Source: JAZOTM01 sp045657625 (GTDB lineage: Bacteria; Bacillota; Clostridia; Lachnospirales; Lachnospiraceae). Taken from it: a stretch of 59,258 nt of DNA. The stretch's first letter is position 1. Every line of letters begins with the position of its first letter. The translations under genes were made by a program, and so were the position numbers. Positions 17,035-25,868 of the stretch are shown here, piece by piece. Location: NCBI GenBank assembly GCA_045657625.1, contig JAZOTM010000050.1:1-59258 (forward strand). Reading direction: 5' to 3'. The notes under the pieces are model-generated. The model searched no databases. It saw only the letters and a list, made by a program, of their open reading frames with translations, and was not told the DNA's origin.

Positions 17035-17891
17035 TTTTTTACTCCAATTCTTTTCTTGCTCCGTTCTGCTCTCATATGAACCATCTCATATCTGGACCAG
17101 ATACCGGAATACAAAATGTTGCGCAGAATTTCTGCATGTAACAAAATCGGAAGTCTTTCGAAGGATTTTGCACATTCTGATGCTAAGGAAGTCAACATAC
17201 AATTGCAAATCGTTTCGTACTCCGTCTCACCCTTTTCTTTGTAAAGGCGAATCAACGGATTAAAGACACCCTTTTTCCGGTCTTTTTTCATATCCTCATA
17301 TGCGTCCATCAGATAAATAAATTTACCCATGTAATATCCCATGTAACGCAACTCTTCTTCCCACTCATCCTGTTTCCAGGCAAATATTTCCATCAAAAGA
17401 TTTCCCGTAAGGGAAGACAAGGCATCTGTATTTGGATTCTGGGATTCTTCCATTTCCCGTACTTCCTTCATGTACTTCTCGACTGCCTCAGCCTGTCTCT
17501 TATATTTCTTTCGAATCCTTTGATAATCGGACTTCAGTAAATCTGCATATTTCTTTTTTACAAGATTCTGGTCATCATACCAATCATCTCTCAGATTGTG
17601 ATAACCCAACAATATATTCATATCCGCTGCATACTCTGTGGCTTCATTGATGCGCTTATGTCTTTTACGCATAGGATGAACCATACAAGTCTCATCGGAT
17701 TCCTTGTCTTCAAGTTCATATAACCCGGTATAAAGAAGCACTAAAAAAGTCATATCATTGGCTAATAAAAACTGTGCTTTTTTTCCTGCTTTTTTACTAA
17801 GTACTGTACACAACCCACAATAATAAGAGCGATAAAGTTCTTTATTTTCATTGCTTATATCCTGGGTATTTATATTAATATAACCAAACAC
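17031..17891 (-). CDS. DUF5685 family protein
   Basis: A 286-residue, mostly helical soluble protein matching the DUF5685 family of Clostridia, often next to a J-domain gene as here. It has CGLC near residue 25, many charged helices, and no signal peptide. It begins at GTG 17891 with AGGAG nine bases upstream and its end overlaps the J-domain start by four bases. Function unknown; the fold resembles all-helical isoprenoid-synthase-like proteins only by impression. Confidence 0.7.
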   Translation of the reverse strand: MFGYININTQDISNENKELYRSYYCGLCTVLSKKAGKKAQFLLANDMTFLVLLYTGLYELEDKESDETCMVHPMRKRHKRINEATEYAADMNILLGYHNLRDDWYDDQNLVKKKYADLLKSDYQRIRKKYKRQAEAVEKYMKEVREMEESQNPNTDALSSLTGNLLMEIFAWKQDEWEEELRYMGYYMGKFIYLMDAYEDMKKDRKKGVFNPLIRLYKEKGETEYETICNCMLTSLASECAKSFERLPILLHAEILRNILYSGIWSRYEMVHMRAERSKKRIGVKK

Positions 17892-17966
17892 TTTTGAAAA
17901 CTCCTATACCTTAGAATTTCACATCCTTTACCATGGTAAAAAGAAAAAATACCCCATGATAAAGAT

Positions 17967-17990
17967 AAAAGGCGAACCACAAGTTTCGCC
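17967..17990 (-). terminator. Probable terminator downstream of RNase P RNA
   Basis: GGCGAA (17971-17976) pairs with TTCGCC (17985-17990), followed on the minus strand by TTTTATCTTT. It lies about 100 bases past the mature RNase P RNA and before the DUF5685 gene, so it likely ends the rnpB transcript. Confidence 0.65.
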
Positions 17991-18087
17991 CATTAGATAG
18001 TATCCTATAGTCTTATAAAAGTTCTGTCAATGACATTTCTCGGAATTTTATAAAGTTTTAAGAAATGTATACAAGCACAAAATTGTA

Positions 18088-18441
18088 AATTAAGCAGGAC
18101 TGTAAGCCGGGTTATGTTTTTCAGATGATCATCTATCTAGAGTTGCTGTCGCCAACAACTTCAAGCGACCCACCTAAGGCTGGCGGGCAACCTAAGCCTT
18201 TGTTCGGTCTTGCTTCGGATGGGGTTTACATGTGCCCCCTCTGTTACCAGAGAGGCGGTAGTCTCTTACACTGCCCTTCCACCCTTACCTGTAAAACAGG
18301 CGGTATATTTCTGTTGCACTTTCCTTGGAGTCACCTCCACCGGCCGTTAACCGGCATCCTGCCCTATGAAGCCCGGACTTTCCTCACCTGCGATCTTACG
18401 ATACTTGCAGCCGCGATCATCCGCCCTACTTAATTTCAACT
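18088..18441 (-). ncRNA. rnpB: RNase P RNA (rnpB)
   Basis: Catalytic RNA that trims tRNA 5' leaders. On the minus strand the conserved 5' block GAGGAAAGTCCGGGC (P4/CR I), the ACAGAAATATACCGCC block (CR IV), the GGTAAGGGTGGAA segment and the closing ACCCGGCTTACA are all present in order, giving a bacterial RNA of about 350 bases. The 5' end is set by the promoter at 18448-18476; the 3' end near 18090 is approximate. Confidence 0.95.
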
Positions 18442-18447
18442 TTGCTT

Positions 18448-18476
18448 ATTATAGAAAAAATTTGTGTCCATTTCAA
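18448..18476 (-). promoter_or_regulatory. Consensus promoter of rnpB
   Basis: On the minus strand TTGAAA (18471-18476), a 17-base spacer and a perfect TATAAT (18448-18453) lie just upstream of the RNase P RNA, placing the start of transcription near 18441. This is about as good as sigma-70 promoters get and fits a stable RNA gene. Confidence 0.9.
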
Positions 18477-18485
18477 GTCCAAGTC

Positions 18486-20147
18486 TTATAAATGGAAACA
18501 ACCGCCACCAATAAATTCACGCAGAATGGAATTGCTGCTGATATTTTCGGATGGTACCGGCAAAAAATAATCCAAAAACTTTAACAGTCTCTTTGCTTCC
18601 TGATATTCCGGACTGTTGCGGTCCACTGCAAAAAGCAAAGGTTCTGCATAGGTTTTTAACACTGCCAATTCGTAAATCAAAGCAGAATTAAACATCACGT
18701 CTGCTTCTTCCTGATATGGGAAAATATAATTTTCCTCACCTCTTCGAACGGAAGCCCACATACCTATGGTTTCCTGTGCAGAACTATTTCTGGTACGCGC
18801 ATCTCTTACAATACGGCGAATCAATCTGCCATCTGTCGTAGGCAAATAATTGTGTTCATCAATATTTAAAGCAGATAACGCACTAATATAAATCTTAAAC
18901 TTATTCTTTGCATCAATGGAATAAGATAATTTGTCATTCAATCCATGAATGCCTTCAATGACCAAAATGTCATCCGGTCCAAGCTGCATCATCTTGCCCT
19001 TTGGCTCTCGTTTTCCGGTCTTAAAATTAAAGATTGGAATCTCGACTGCCTCACCTGCTAGAAGTGCCGGCAAGTCCTTATTCAACTGCTCCGTATCCAA
19101 GGCTTCCAAGCACTCAAAGTCTTTGTTGCCATCTGCATCCAATGGTGTCCGGTCTCTGTCTACATAGTAATCATCCAACGGGAATGGATGTGGGTGCAGT
19201 CCTTTGGCTGACAATTGAATGGATAAACGATGGGAAAACGTGGTTTTTCCGGAGGAGGAAGGGCCTGCAATCATCACAAATTTCTTGGAGCGGTCCTCCA
19301 CAATCATTTCCGCAAGGGATCCGATTTTCTTTTCCATCAATGCTTCCTGAACCAAAATCAAATCCTGAATGTTTCCATTTACAATGCGATCATTCAACTG
19401 ACCAATGGTAGCCACTTCCATGGTATCGCTCCATCTCTGCGTCTCCTGTAAAGTCATATGCAATTTCTCACTGGGAGAAAATGGTCTTACGGTTTTGGTA
19501 TCCTGGTCCGGATAAATCAAAACAAATCCTTTGTCATACAAGGATAAGTCAAAATATTTCAAATAACCGGTGGATGGAACCATATAGCCATAATAATAAT
19601 CCTTGTATTGGCCAATGGCGTAAATATTCACCTTGGAACTTCTACGATAGCGGAACAATTTTACCTTGTCCGTCAATCCGCATTCTGAAAAGAATTCCAT
19701 GGCTTTGTCTGTATTCTGGCTGCTCTTTTGCAAAGAAATATCTTCCTCCACCAAGCGAAGCATTTCTTTTTTTACAGCACTAATCAGCTGTGCAGTCACT
19801 GGATAATCTCCGGATAATGTACAATAAAAAGCATTTCTTAAGGAATAATGTACTTTTACCGTCACCTTCTTGTCCGGAATCACCCGGTGCATGGCTGTCT
19901 CCATCAAAAAAATCAGACTTCGTCTATAGGACTTTCTACCGGATGTATTCTTCGTGGTCACAAATTCCAGTTTGCCATTGTGATAAGCTTTTTTGTTTAG
20001 CTCCTGTAAACGATTGTTCAAAGACACAAGCACAATATCGTCTTCGTAATCCTTCTGATACTGTCTCGCCAAGGCCATATAAGTGGTTCCCTCTTTGACA
20101 ATTTTCTTTTCTTTTCCGATTTCCAATGTGATGAATTCTTCTGCCAT
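18486..20147 (-). CDS. Nucleoside (uridine) kinase with N-terminal TGS-like domain
   Basis: A 553-residue fusion. The first 60 residues resemble the TGS domain of threonyl-tRNA synthetase (VKEGTTYMALARQY), followed by a ThrRS editing-like middle region. The last 270 residues are a uridine-kinase-type P-loop domain with GPSSSGKTTF, the DDYY substrate motif and VIEGIHGLN. Such fusions are common in Clostridia. The start is either ATG 20147 or GTG 20156; AGGAAAG precedes both. It follows trmK by about 20 bases. Confidence 0.88.
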   Translation of the reverse strand: MAEEFITLEIGKEKKIVKEGTTYMALARQYQKDYEDDIVLVSLNNRLQELNKKAYHNGKLEFVTTKNTSGRKSYRRSLIFLMETAMHRVIPDKKVTVKVHYSLRNAFYCTLSGDYPVTAQLISAVKKEMLRLVEEDISLQKSSQNTDKAMEFFSECGLTDKVKLFRYRRSSKVNIYAIGQYKDYYYGYMVPSTGYLKYFDLSLYDKGFVLIYPDQDTKTVRPFSPSEKLHMTLQETQRWSDTMEVATIGQLNDRIVNGNIQDLILVQEALMEKKIGSLAEMIVEDRSKKFVMIAGPSSSGKTTFSHRLSIQLSAKGLHPHPFPLDDYYVDRDRTPLDADGNKDFECLEALDTEQLNKDLPALLAGEAVEIPIFNFKTGKREPKGKMMQLGPDDILVIEGIHGLNDKLSYSIDAKNKFKIYISALSALNIDEHNYLPTTDGRLIRRIVRDARTRNSSAQETIGMWASVRRGEENYIFPYQEEADVMFNSALIYELAVLKTYAEPLLFAVDRNSPEYQEAKRLLKFLDYFLPVPSENISSNSILREFIGGGCFHL

Positions 20148-20167
20148 AGCAATCACCAGCTTTCCTA

Positions 20168-20893
20168 TTATTTCGATACTTCCGTGTTTGTCTCTTCATT
20201 CAGTCCATGATCCACCGACATCAGTAAATCATAATCCGCTTTCACTTCCTGATAACGAGCCTGTCCGGATGTGCTACTTGCACACTCTAATTGTATCATT
20301 AAATCGGTGAAAACTCTTTTTTGAAATTCTAAATATTTCCTTAAAATCGGGTGTTTCTTTTCCATCAAATCTTTTCCATAACGGAATTCTCCATCCGTAT
20401 AGGTACGGGTGTCCTGCTCCGGAATCACATGGAAAAATACATAGTATTTTCCCTCTTCTTCCACCATCTCTTCTGCAGTAATACAAAATCCCGTTTCATA
20501 TAAATAGCGACGCAATTCCTCGATTTCCGATTGCGGTCCTAAAATCAATTCCTTCACACTCTTGGCCTTGTCCAAAGAGGTATCCAAAATTTTTTGAATC
20601 AAACCACCACCCATTCCGGCAATCAAAATCGCATCTGCTTCTCCTATTTGAAACTCTTTTAAACCATCTGACAAACGAGTCGCGATTTGTTCCGTCATGT
20701 TGTATGCCCGAATATGTTCCTCCGCTCTTTGCAAAGGACCTTTTCCTATATCCATGGCAAGAGCGGCAGGAATTTTTCCTGCCGCACATAAGAAAATCGG
20801 AACGTACGCGTGATCGGTGCCCACGTCACAAAGACGATTGCCTTCCGTCACCATACTCGCTGCCATTTTCAAACGATTTGAAATTTTCAGCAT
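20168..20893 (-). CDS. trmK: tRNA (adenine22-N1)-methyltransferase
   Basis: Methylates A22 in the D-loop of tRNA. The 241-residue protein has the COG2384 SAM-binding motif DVGTDHAYVP near residue 23, then MDIGKGPLQRA and GMGGGLI, and a helical C-terminal extension. It begins three bases after the rpoD stop, as is typical in Firmicutes. Confidence 0.94.
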   Translation of the reverse strand: MLKISNRLKMAASMVTEGNRLCDVGTDHAYVPIFLCAAGKIPAALAMDIGKGPLQRAEEHIRAYNMTEQIATRLSDGLKEFQIGEADAILIAGMGGGLIQKILDTSLDKAKSVKELILGPQSEIEELRRYLYETGFCITAEEMVEEEGKYYVFFHVIPEQDTRTYTDGEFRYGKDLMEKKHPILRKYLEFQKRVFTDLMIQLECASSTSGQARYQEVKADYDLLMSVDHGLNEETNTEVSK

Positions 20894-20896
20894 ATA

Positions 20897-22279
20897 TTAC
20901 TCCAAATAATCCTTTAATTTTCTACTTCTACTTGGATGACGAAGCTTGCGAAGTGCTTTCGCTTCAATCTGACGAATACGCTCTCTGGTTACGTTAAACT
21001 CTTTACCAACTTCTTCCAAAGTACGTGCTCTTCCGTCTTCCAAACCAAAACGAAGAGTCAATACCTTCTGCTCTCTTTCAGTCAAAGTACCAAGTACTTC
21101 TTCCAACTGTTCACGAAGAAGTGTGAACGCTGCTGCTTCTGCAGGTACCGGTACGTTGTCATCCTGAATAAAGTCTCCCAAGTGAGAATCTTCTTCTTCA
21201 CCGATTGGTGTTTCCAAAGAAACCGGTTCCTGAGAAATCTTCAAGATTTCACGAACTCTTTCTACCGGAATGTTCATTTCTTCTGCGATTTCTTCCGGAG
21301 ATGGTTCACGGCCTAATTCCTGCAACAACTGTCTGGATACACGGATCAATTTGTTGATGGTTTCTACCATATGAACTGGAATACGAATGGTTCTAGCCTG
21401 ATCAGCGATGGCTCTGGTAATCGCCTGACGAATCCACCATGTTGCATAGGTACTGAACTTGTAACCCTTGCTATAATCGAATTTTTCTACGGCTTTGATC
21501 AAACCTAAGTTTCCTTCCTGGATCAAATCCAAGAATAACATACCACGGCCCACATAACGTTTTGCAATGGATACAACCAAACGAAGGTTGGCTTCTGCCA
21601 ATTTCTTCTTTGCATCTTCCCCATCTGCAATGATGATCTGGGTTTTACGAATTTCTTCTTTTAATTCGTAGCTGTCATCTTCCTGCTGCTGTTTACGAAG
21701 TTCTGCCAATTTCTTTAATGCGGCATTTCCTTCTTCCATTTTCTTTGCAAGTTCGATTTCTTCATCTGCAGTTAAAAGAGGAACCTTACCGATTTCCTTT
21801 AAGTACATACGAACCGGATCTTCGATAGAAATACCATCCGGAACAGATAAATCGATATTTTCCAATTCCACTTCGTCTTCATCATCTAAAATGATGTCAT
21901 CATCGGTATCGTCTACCAGTGGTTCTTCTGTCATCTTTAATACGTCAATTCCACTGTTTTCCAAGAACTCATAGATGCGTTCCATTTTTTCTGCATCCAA
22001 ATCGGTTCCCTTGAAGTAGTCATTGATTTCCTTATCATCCAAGGTGTTTTTCTTTTTCTTTGCAAGTTCAATTAATCCCGGTAACAACTGACGGAACTGA
22101 TTGATATCTGCTTCTTCCATTTCTTCTGCTTCTAAATCAGACAAATCTACTTCATCCATTTCTTCACCGTTTTCTACGCTTGCTTTTGTATCAGCTTTCT
22201 TTGTAGTTTTCTTTGTGGTTTTTTTCTTTGGTTTTTCCATGTCTAACATTTCTTCTGTTCCTTCTACTTTTTTAGCCAT
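20897..22279 (-). CDS. rpoD: Primary sigma factor SigA/RpoD
   Basis: Housekeeping sigma factor, 460 residues. Lys- and acid-rich N terminus with a region 1.1-like segment, region 1.2 (DPVRMYLKEIG), region 2 with the melting and -10 recognition stretch (FSTYATWWIRQAITRAI), region 3 and region 4 helix-turn-helix (VTRERIRQIEAKALRKL). It lies 18 bases after dnaG, the macromolecular synthesis operon arrangement. Confidence 0.98.
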   Translation of the reverse strand: MAKKVEGTEEMLDMEKPKKKTTKKTTKKADTKASVENGEEMDEVDLSDLEAEEMEEADINQFRQLLPGLIELAKKKKNTLDDKEINDYFKGTDLDAEKMERIYEFLENSGIDVLKMTEEPLVDDTDDDIILDDEDEVELENIDLSVPDGISIEDPVRMYLKEIGKVPLLTADEEIELAKKMEEGNAALKKLAELRKQQQEDDSYELKEEIRKTQIIIADGEDAKKKLAEANLRLVVSIAKRYVGRGMLFLDLIQEGNLGLIKAVEKFDYSKGYKFSTYATWWIRQAITRAIADQARTIRIPVHMVETINKLIRVSRQLLQELGREPSPEEIAEEMNIPVERVREILKISQEPVSLETPIGEEEDSHLGDFIQDDNVPVPAEAAAFTLLREQLEEVLGTLTEREQKVLTLRFGLEDGRARTLEEVGKEFNVTRERIRQIEAKALRKLRHPSRSRKLKDYLE

Positions 22280-22297
22280 AACTAAATCCTCTCTTTT

Positions 22298-24079
22298 CTA
22301 TACTAATGTCCACTGCATTTTTTCTAGTTTTTCCAGATTTCTTTTATCTTCAATCAATTGCATCATGCCTTCCATATCCGTCGGGTCATTATGCTCAGAT
22401 CGTTCCTTAATACTATTTCTCTTGATACGAAGAATGGTTTCTTTCAATGCTTTTTCCTTGTCCTGTCTGCTTTCAATATCCTGCAAAGAAGTATTGAACA
22501 TAGCCGCAATTTCCTTTTGTTCTTCCTCCTCCGGGAACTGATTCAAAATCCGTGCCGGCACCACTTCTCCTTCTTCTAACTGGGCAAAGAGTTGCTCGGA
22601 CACCTTCTCATACAACTCCTCGGTAAAATCCTTGGGGTTGATGTAACGTTTGATTTTTTCGTACAAGGCTTTGTCTTCAATCAACCAGGTCAAAAGCAAT
22701 TTCTGAGATTTTCGAATACCCTCATCCTTCTTTTGCTTTTGCTGAATTCCGCTTTTCAGCTGTCTCGGCTTATTTACAAAGCCCGCCTGGGTACCCAAGC
22801 GATTTACCAGCTGGCGTAAATTTTCAAAACCGATATGATATTTATCCGCCACTGCTTCTATATAATTGTCGCGTTCTACCGCATCCTCGAACTGCAAAAT
22901 GCGCTTTGCGATTTCATTATGAAAAGCTGTCTTACTTTCCGGATCTTTCATATCGTAATTTCTTTGCAAAATACGAATTTCAAAAAAGAAACTGTTTTCT
23001 GCTTCCTCGATCCGTTTCTGGTACTCCTCTGCACCTAAGTTTTTAATAAACTCATCCGGATCCTTATAGGGGGTCATATTAATGACCTTACAAGAAAGTC
23101 CTGCTTCCTTACAAATCGGGATCGCACGTAGCGCAGCATTGATGCCGGCCCCGTCACTATCAAAGGAAAGCAACACATCCTTTGTATAACGTTTTAATAA
23201 GGTGGCATGTCCTACGGTATAAGCCGTTCCCAAAGATGCCACTGCACAGTCAAAGCCTGCCTGATGTAGGGAAATCACATCCATATAACCTTCACAAAGG
23301 ATGATATACGGACGTCTGCTTTGTCTTGCAATATTTAAAGCATAGAGATTGCGGCTTTTGTCAAAAATCATGGTTTCCGGAGAGTTCAAATATTTTGGTT
23401 CTCCGTCTCCCATGACACGTCCACCAAAGCCAATGACTTTATTATGAATGTCCATGATTGGGAACATGGCTCTGTTCCAAAACTTATCATGTCCGCCACG
23501 TTTTTCATCATAACCTACCAAACCGGAATCCCGGAGCAAGTCATCTTCGTAGCCTTTGCTCTTCAAATATTTATATAAGTCATCGCTATATTTATCGGAA
23601 TAACCCAGTCCAAATTTACGGATGGTCTCTTCTGACAATTCTCGTTTCTCACGAAAATATTCCAAAGCTTTCTTTCCATTTTCACGATGCAACAAGGTAT
23701 AAAAATATTTTGCAGCTTCTTTCTGCACTTCTAAAAGTCTTCCACGTCTGTCTGCTCTTCTTTTTTCCGCTTCCGAACGTTCCTGTTTCGGAAGTTCTAC
23801 CCCCACACGGTCTGCCAACATTTCCATGGCTTCCGGGAAAGAATAATTTTCATAATTCTGAATGAAGGTAAACACGGATCCTCCGGCCCCACATCCAAAA
23901 CAATAATACATTTGCTTTTGTGGAGACACGGAAAAAGAAGCTGTTTTTTCATTATGGAAAGGGCACAACCCAAAATAGGTAGATCCCTTCTTTTTTAAAT
24001 TCACATATTGAGAAATCACATCCACAATATCATTGCGGGATTGCACTTCCTCAATAATTTCATCGGAATAATACGGCAT
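22298..24079 (-). CDS. dnaG: DNA primase
   Basis: Synthesises RNA primers for replication. A 593-residue protein with the CHC2 zinc finger (CPFHNEKTASF and CFGCGAGG), RNA polymerase core, TOPRIM motifs (CEGYMDV, SFDSDGAG) and a C-terminal DnaB-interacting helical domain. It precedes rpoD. Confidence 0.97.
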   Translation of the reverse strand: MPYYSDEIIEEVQSRNDIVDVISQYVNLKKKGSTYFGLCPFHNEKTASFSVSPQKQMYYCFGCGAGGSVFTFIQNYENYSFPEAMEMLADRVGVELPKQERSEAEKRRADRRGRLLEVQKEAAKYFYTLLHRENGKKALEYFREKRELSEETIRKFGLGYSDKYSDDLYKYLKSKGYEDDLLRDSGLVGYDEKRGGHDKFWNRAMFPIMDIHNKVIGFGGRVMGDGEPKYLNSPETMIFDKSRNLYALNIARQSRRPYIILCEGYMDVISLHQAGFDCAVASLGTAYTVGHATLLKRYTKDVLLSFDSDGAGINAALRAIPICKEAGLSCKVINMTPYKDPDEFIKNLGAEEYQKRIEEAENSFFFEIRILQRNYDMKDPESKTAFHNEIAKRILQFEDAVERDNYIEAVADKYHIGFENLRQLVNRLGTQAGFVNKPRQLKSGIQQKQKKDEGIRKSQKLLLTWLIEDKALYEKIKRYINPKDFTEELYEKVSEQLFAQLEEGEVVPARILNQFPEEEEQKEIAAMFNTSLQDIESRQDKEKALKETILRIKRNSIKERSEHNDPTDMEGMMQLIEDKRNLEKLEKMQWTLV

Positions 24080-24102
24080 TCTCTCCTTACGTTCCTCCGT
24101 TT

Positions 24103-25110
24103 CTAAAACACTGCCCAGGATTTTGGAATACGATATTCACTAAAACAATTAATCGCGTATTCATCGGTCATACCGGATACAAAATCCGCCACAACCCGTT
24201 CCTGTTTTTCTCCATCTTCCAAAAACTTTCGATAAAGTTCCGGCATTTCCTCCGGATGATCGTTAAAGTATACAAAGAGCCAAGCCACCATATCTTTGGC
24301 TTTTGTCTCTTCTCCCTTTGCCTTTGGATTTTTATATAGATTGGAAAACAAAAAGTCGCGCAACGACCACAAGGCGTTTTCCACATCCGAAGACATCAGT
24401 ATATCACTTTTATTCTCACTATTGCTAATAATATCGTGAACCAACGTGTTCAATCTCTTTTTAGAGGAATTCCCCAAAATTTCCCGATATTCCTTCGGGA
24501 TATCTTCTTCCGTCAAAATATTTGCACGAATGGCATCATCGATATCATGATTCACATAAGCAATCTTATCAGAAAGTCGTACAATCCGGCCTTCCAAGGT
24601 AGAAGGTCTGGTACTCATTTCATGGTTTAGAATTCCATCCCGGACTTCCCAGGTCAAATTCAAACCTTTTCCATCTTTTTCCAACACCTCTACGATGCGC
24701 ACACTCTGTTCGTTGTGTCGAAATCCGCCTTCCAGCAAACCATCCAACACAAATTCACCTGCATGACCAAAGGGGGTATGCCCCAAATCATGCCCCAGGG
24801 CGATAGCTTCTACCAAATCCTCGTTTAACCGCAAGCTTTTCGCAATGGTTCTACCGATTTGTGAAACCTCCAAGGTATGAGACATTCTGGTTCTGTAATG
24901 ATCTCCCTTTGGATTTAAAAACACCTGGGTCTTATTCTTCAATCTTCGAAAAGATTTGCAATGCAAAATGCGATCTCTGTCTCTTTGAAAAGCCGGCCTT
25001 ATATCGCAAGGTTCCTCCTGGCGATTTCTTCCTCTGGTATTCTGGCTTAAGGCCGCATATGGACTTAGGGTCGCGCGTTCCATTTCTTCCAAGCTTTCAC
25101 GTATTGTCAT
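24103..25110 (-). CDS. dgt: dGTPase-like HD-domain triphosphohydrolase
   Basis: Predicted dNTP triphosphohydrolase of the Dgt type, 335 residues. The HD metal site is seen as RTRMSHTLEV and HDLGHTPFGHAGE, with a third metal Asp in SDKIAYVNHDIDD. The start at ATG 25110 (MTIRESLEE) has AGGAG seven bases upstream; the open frame to 25152 lacks a site. It runs into dnaG with a 23-base gap, as in other Clostridia. Confidence 0.93.
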   Translation of the reverse strand: MTIRESLEEMERATLSPYAALSQNTRGRNRQEEPCDIRPAFQRDRDRILHCKSFRRLKNKTQVFLNPKGDHYRTRMSHTLEVSQIGRTIAKSLRLNEDLVEAIALGHDLGHTPFGHAGEFVLDGLLEGGFRHNEQSVRIVEVLEKDGKGLNLTWEVRDGILNHEMSTRPSTLEGRIVRLSDKIAYVNHDIDDAIRANILTEEDIPKEYREILGNSSKKRLNTLVHDIISNSENKSDILMSSDVENALWSLRDFLFSNLYKNPKAKGEETKAKDMVAWLFVYFNDHPEEMPELYRKFLEDGEKQERVVADFVSGMTDEYAINCFSEYRIPKSWAVF

Positions 25111-25254
25111 GAACTGTCTCCTTTCCCATCTCGTCTCTTTACAACCTCTCAAAATATACTTACTGTGAAAAAATCGAATTTCCTTTTTTCTTTTAAAAAA
25201 ATTTTAGAAGGGGTGTCGGGGCCCCTGTCAGCACTGTTTCCCCCACCACACCAC

Positions 25255-25289
25255 AAAAAAGGAACTCCGGAAATATTCCGGGGTTCCTT
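25255..25289 (-). terminator. Terminator of the PTS/esterase operon
   Basis: AAGGAAC (25259-25265) pairs with GTTCCTT (25283-25289) around an inner CCGG stem, then TTTTTT on the minus strand. The dgt leader beyond it (25153-25254) also holds a GGGGCCCC palindrome of unknown role. Confidence 0.85.
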
Positions 25290-25312
25290 CCAAAGATTCT
25301 ATCAATTTATAT

Positions 25313-25347
25313 GCATCACGCCAACCGGTACTCACCGGCGCTGATGC
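25313..25347 (-). other. Hairpin just after the IIA stop codon
   Basis: GCATCA at 25313-25318 pairs with TGATGC at 25342-25347, with an inner ACCGGT/ACCGG stem. It has no T run, so it may protect the 3' end of the mRNA rather than terminate. Confidence 0.55.
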
Positions 25348-25349
25348 AA

Positions 25350-25865
25350 CTATGCGCTTTTCACTGCCTTCATGCAAGGATTCAATTTCTCCACATTGCC
25401 GTACTGCAAGACTTCTAAATCGCTACATTCATCTGTGTTGGTGATGACAAACGCAGAAGTGGTCGGGTAGCCGGCCTCTTTGATTTTCTTCATATCGAAG
25501 GTCATGAGGCATTCTCCACATTTCACTTCCTGTCCTTCTTTCACCAAAACATGGAATCCTTCCCCGTTCATCATAACGGTGTCCATGCCAACGTGAATCA
25601 ACACTTCCACGCCTTCTTCTGAAAGGATACCAACTGCATGTTTTGTGTCTGCTATGCTAGCAATGGTTCCGTTTACCGGAGCATATACCTTTTCTTCCTG
25701 CGGACGAATGCCACATCCTTTTCCAAGTACTTCCGAAGAAAAAACTCCATCTCCGATTTCTTCCAATGGAATGATTTCTCCCTTCATCGGCATGTAAATT
25801 TCATGCAATTTGGTTTCAACTGTGACTGCTTCTTCTTTCCCCAGCAGTTTGTTTAAAAAACTCAT
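25350..25865 (-). CDS. PTS glucose-family EIIA protein
   Basis: Cytoplasmic phosphocarrier of 171 residues that passes phosphate from HPr to the IIB domain. The active His is in LIHVGMDTV near residue 91, with the second conserved His near residue 75 (KHAVGI) and the GCGIRP loop before. It begins three bases after the esterase stop and completes the IIBC encoded by the first gene of the operon, which lacks its own IIA. Confidence 0.94.
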   Translation of the reverse strand: MSFLNKLLGKEEAVTVETKLHEIYMPMKGEIIPLEEIGDGVFSSEVLGKGCGIRPQEEKVYAPVNGTIASIADTKHAVGILSEEGVEVLIHVGMDTVMMNGEGFHVLVKEGQEVKCGECLMTFDMKKIKEAGYPTTSAFVITNTDECSDLEVLQYGNVEKLNPCMKAVKSA

Positions 25866-25868
25866 TTC

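Noticed and set aside
25210..25240. GGGGCCCC hairpin upstream of dgt as a riboswitch
   Set aside because: Too short, and no known aptamer core is recognisable.
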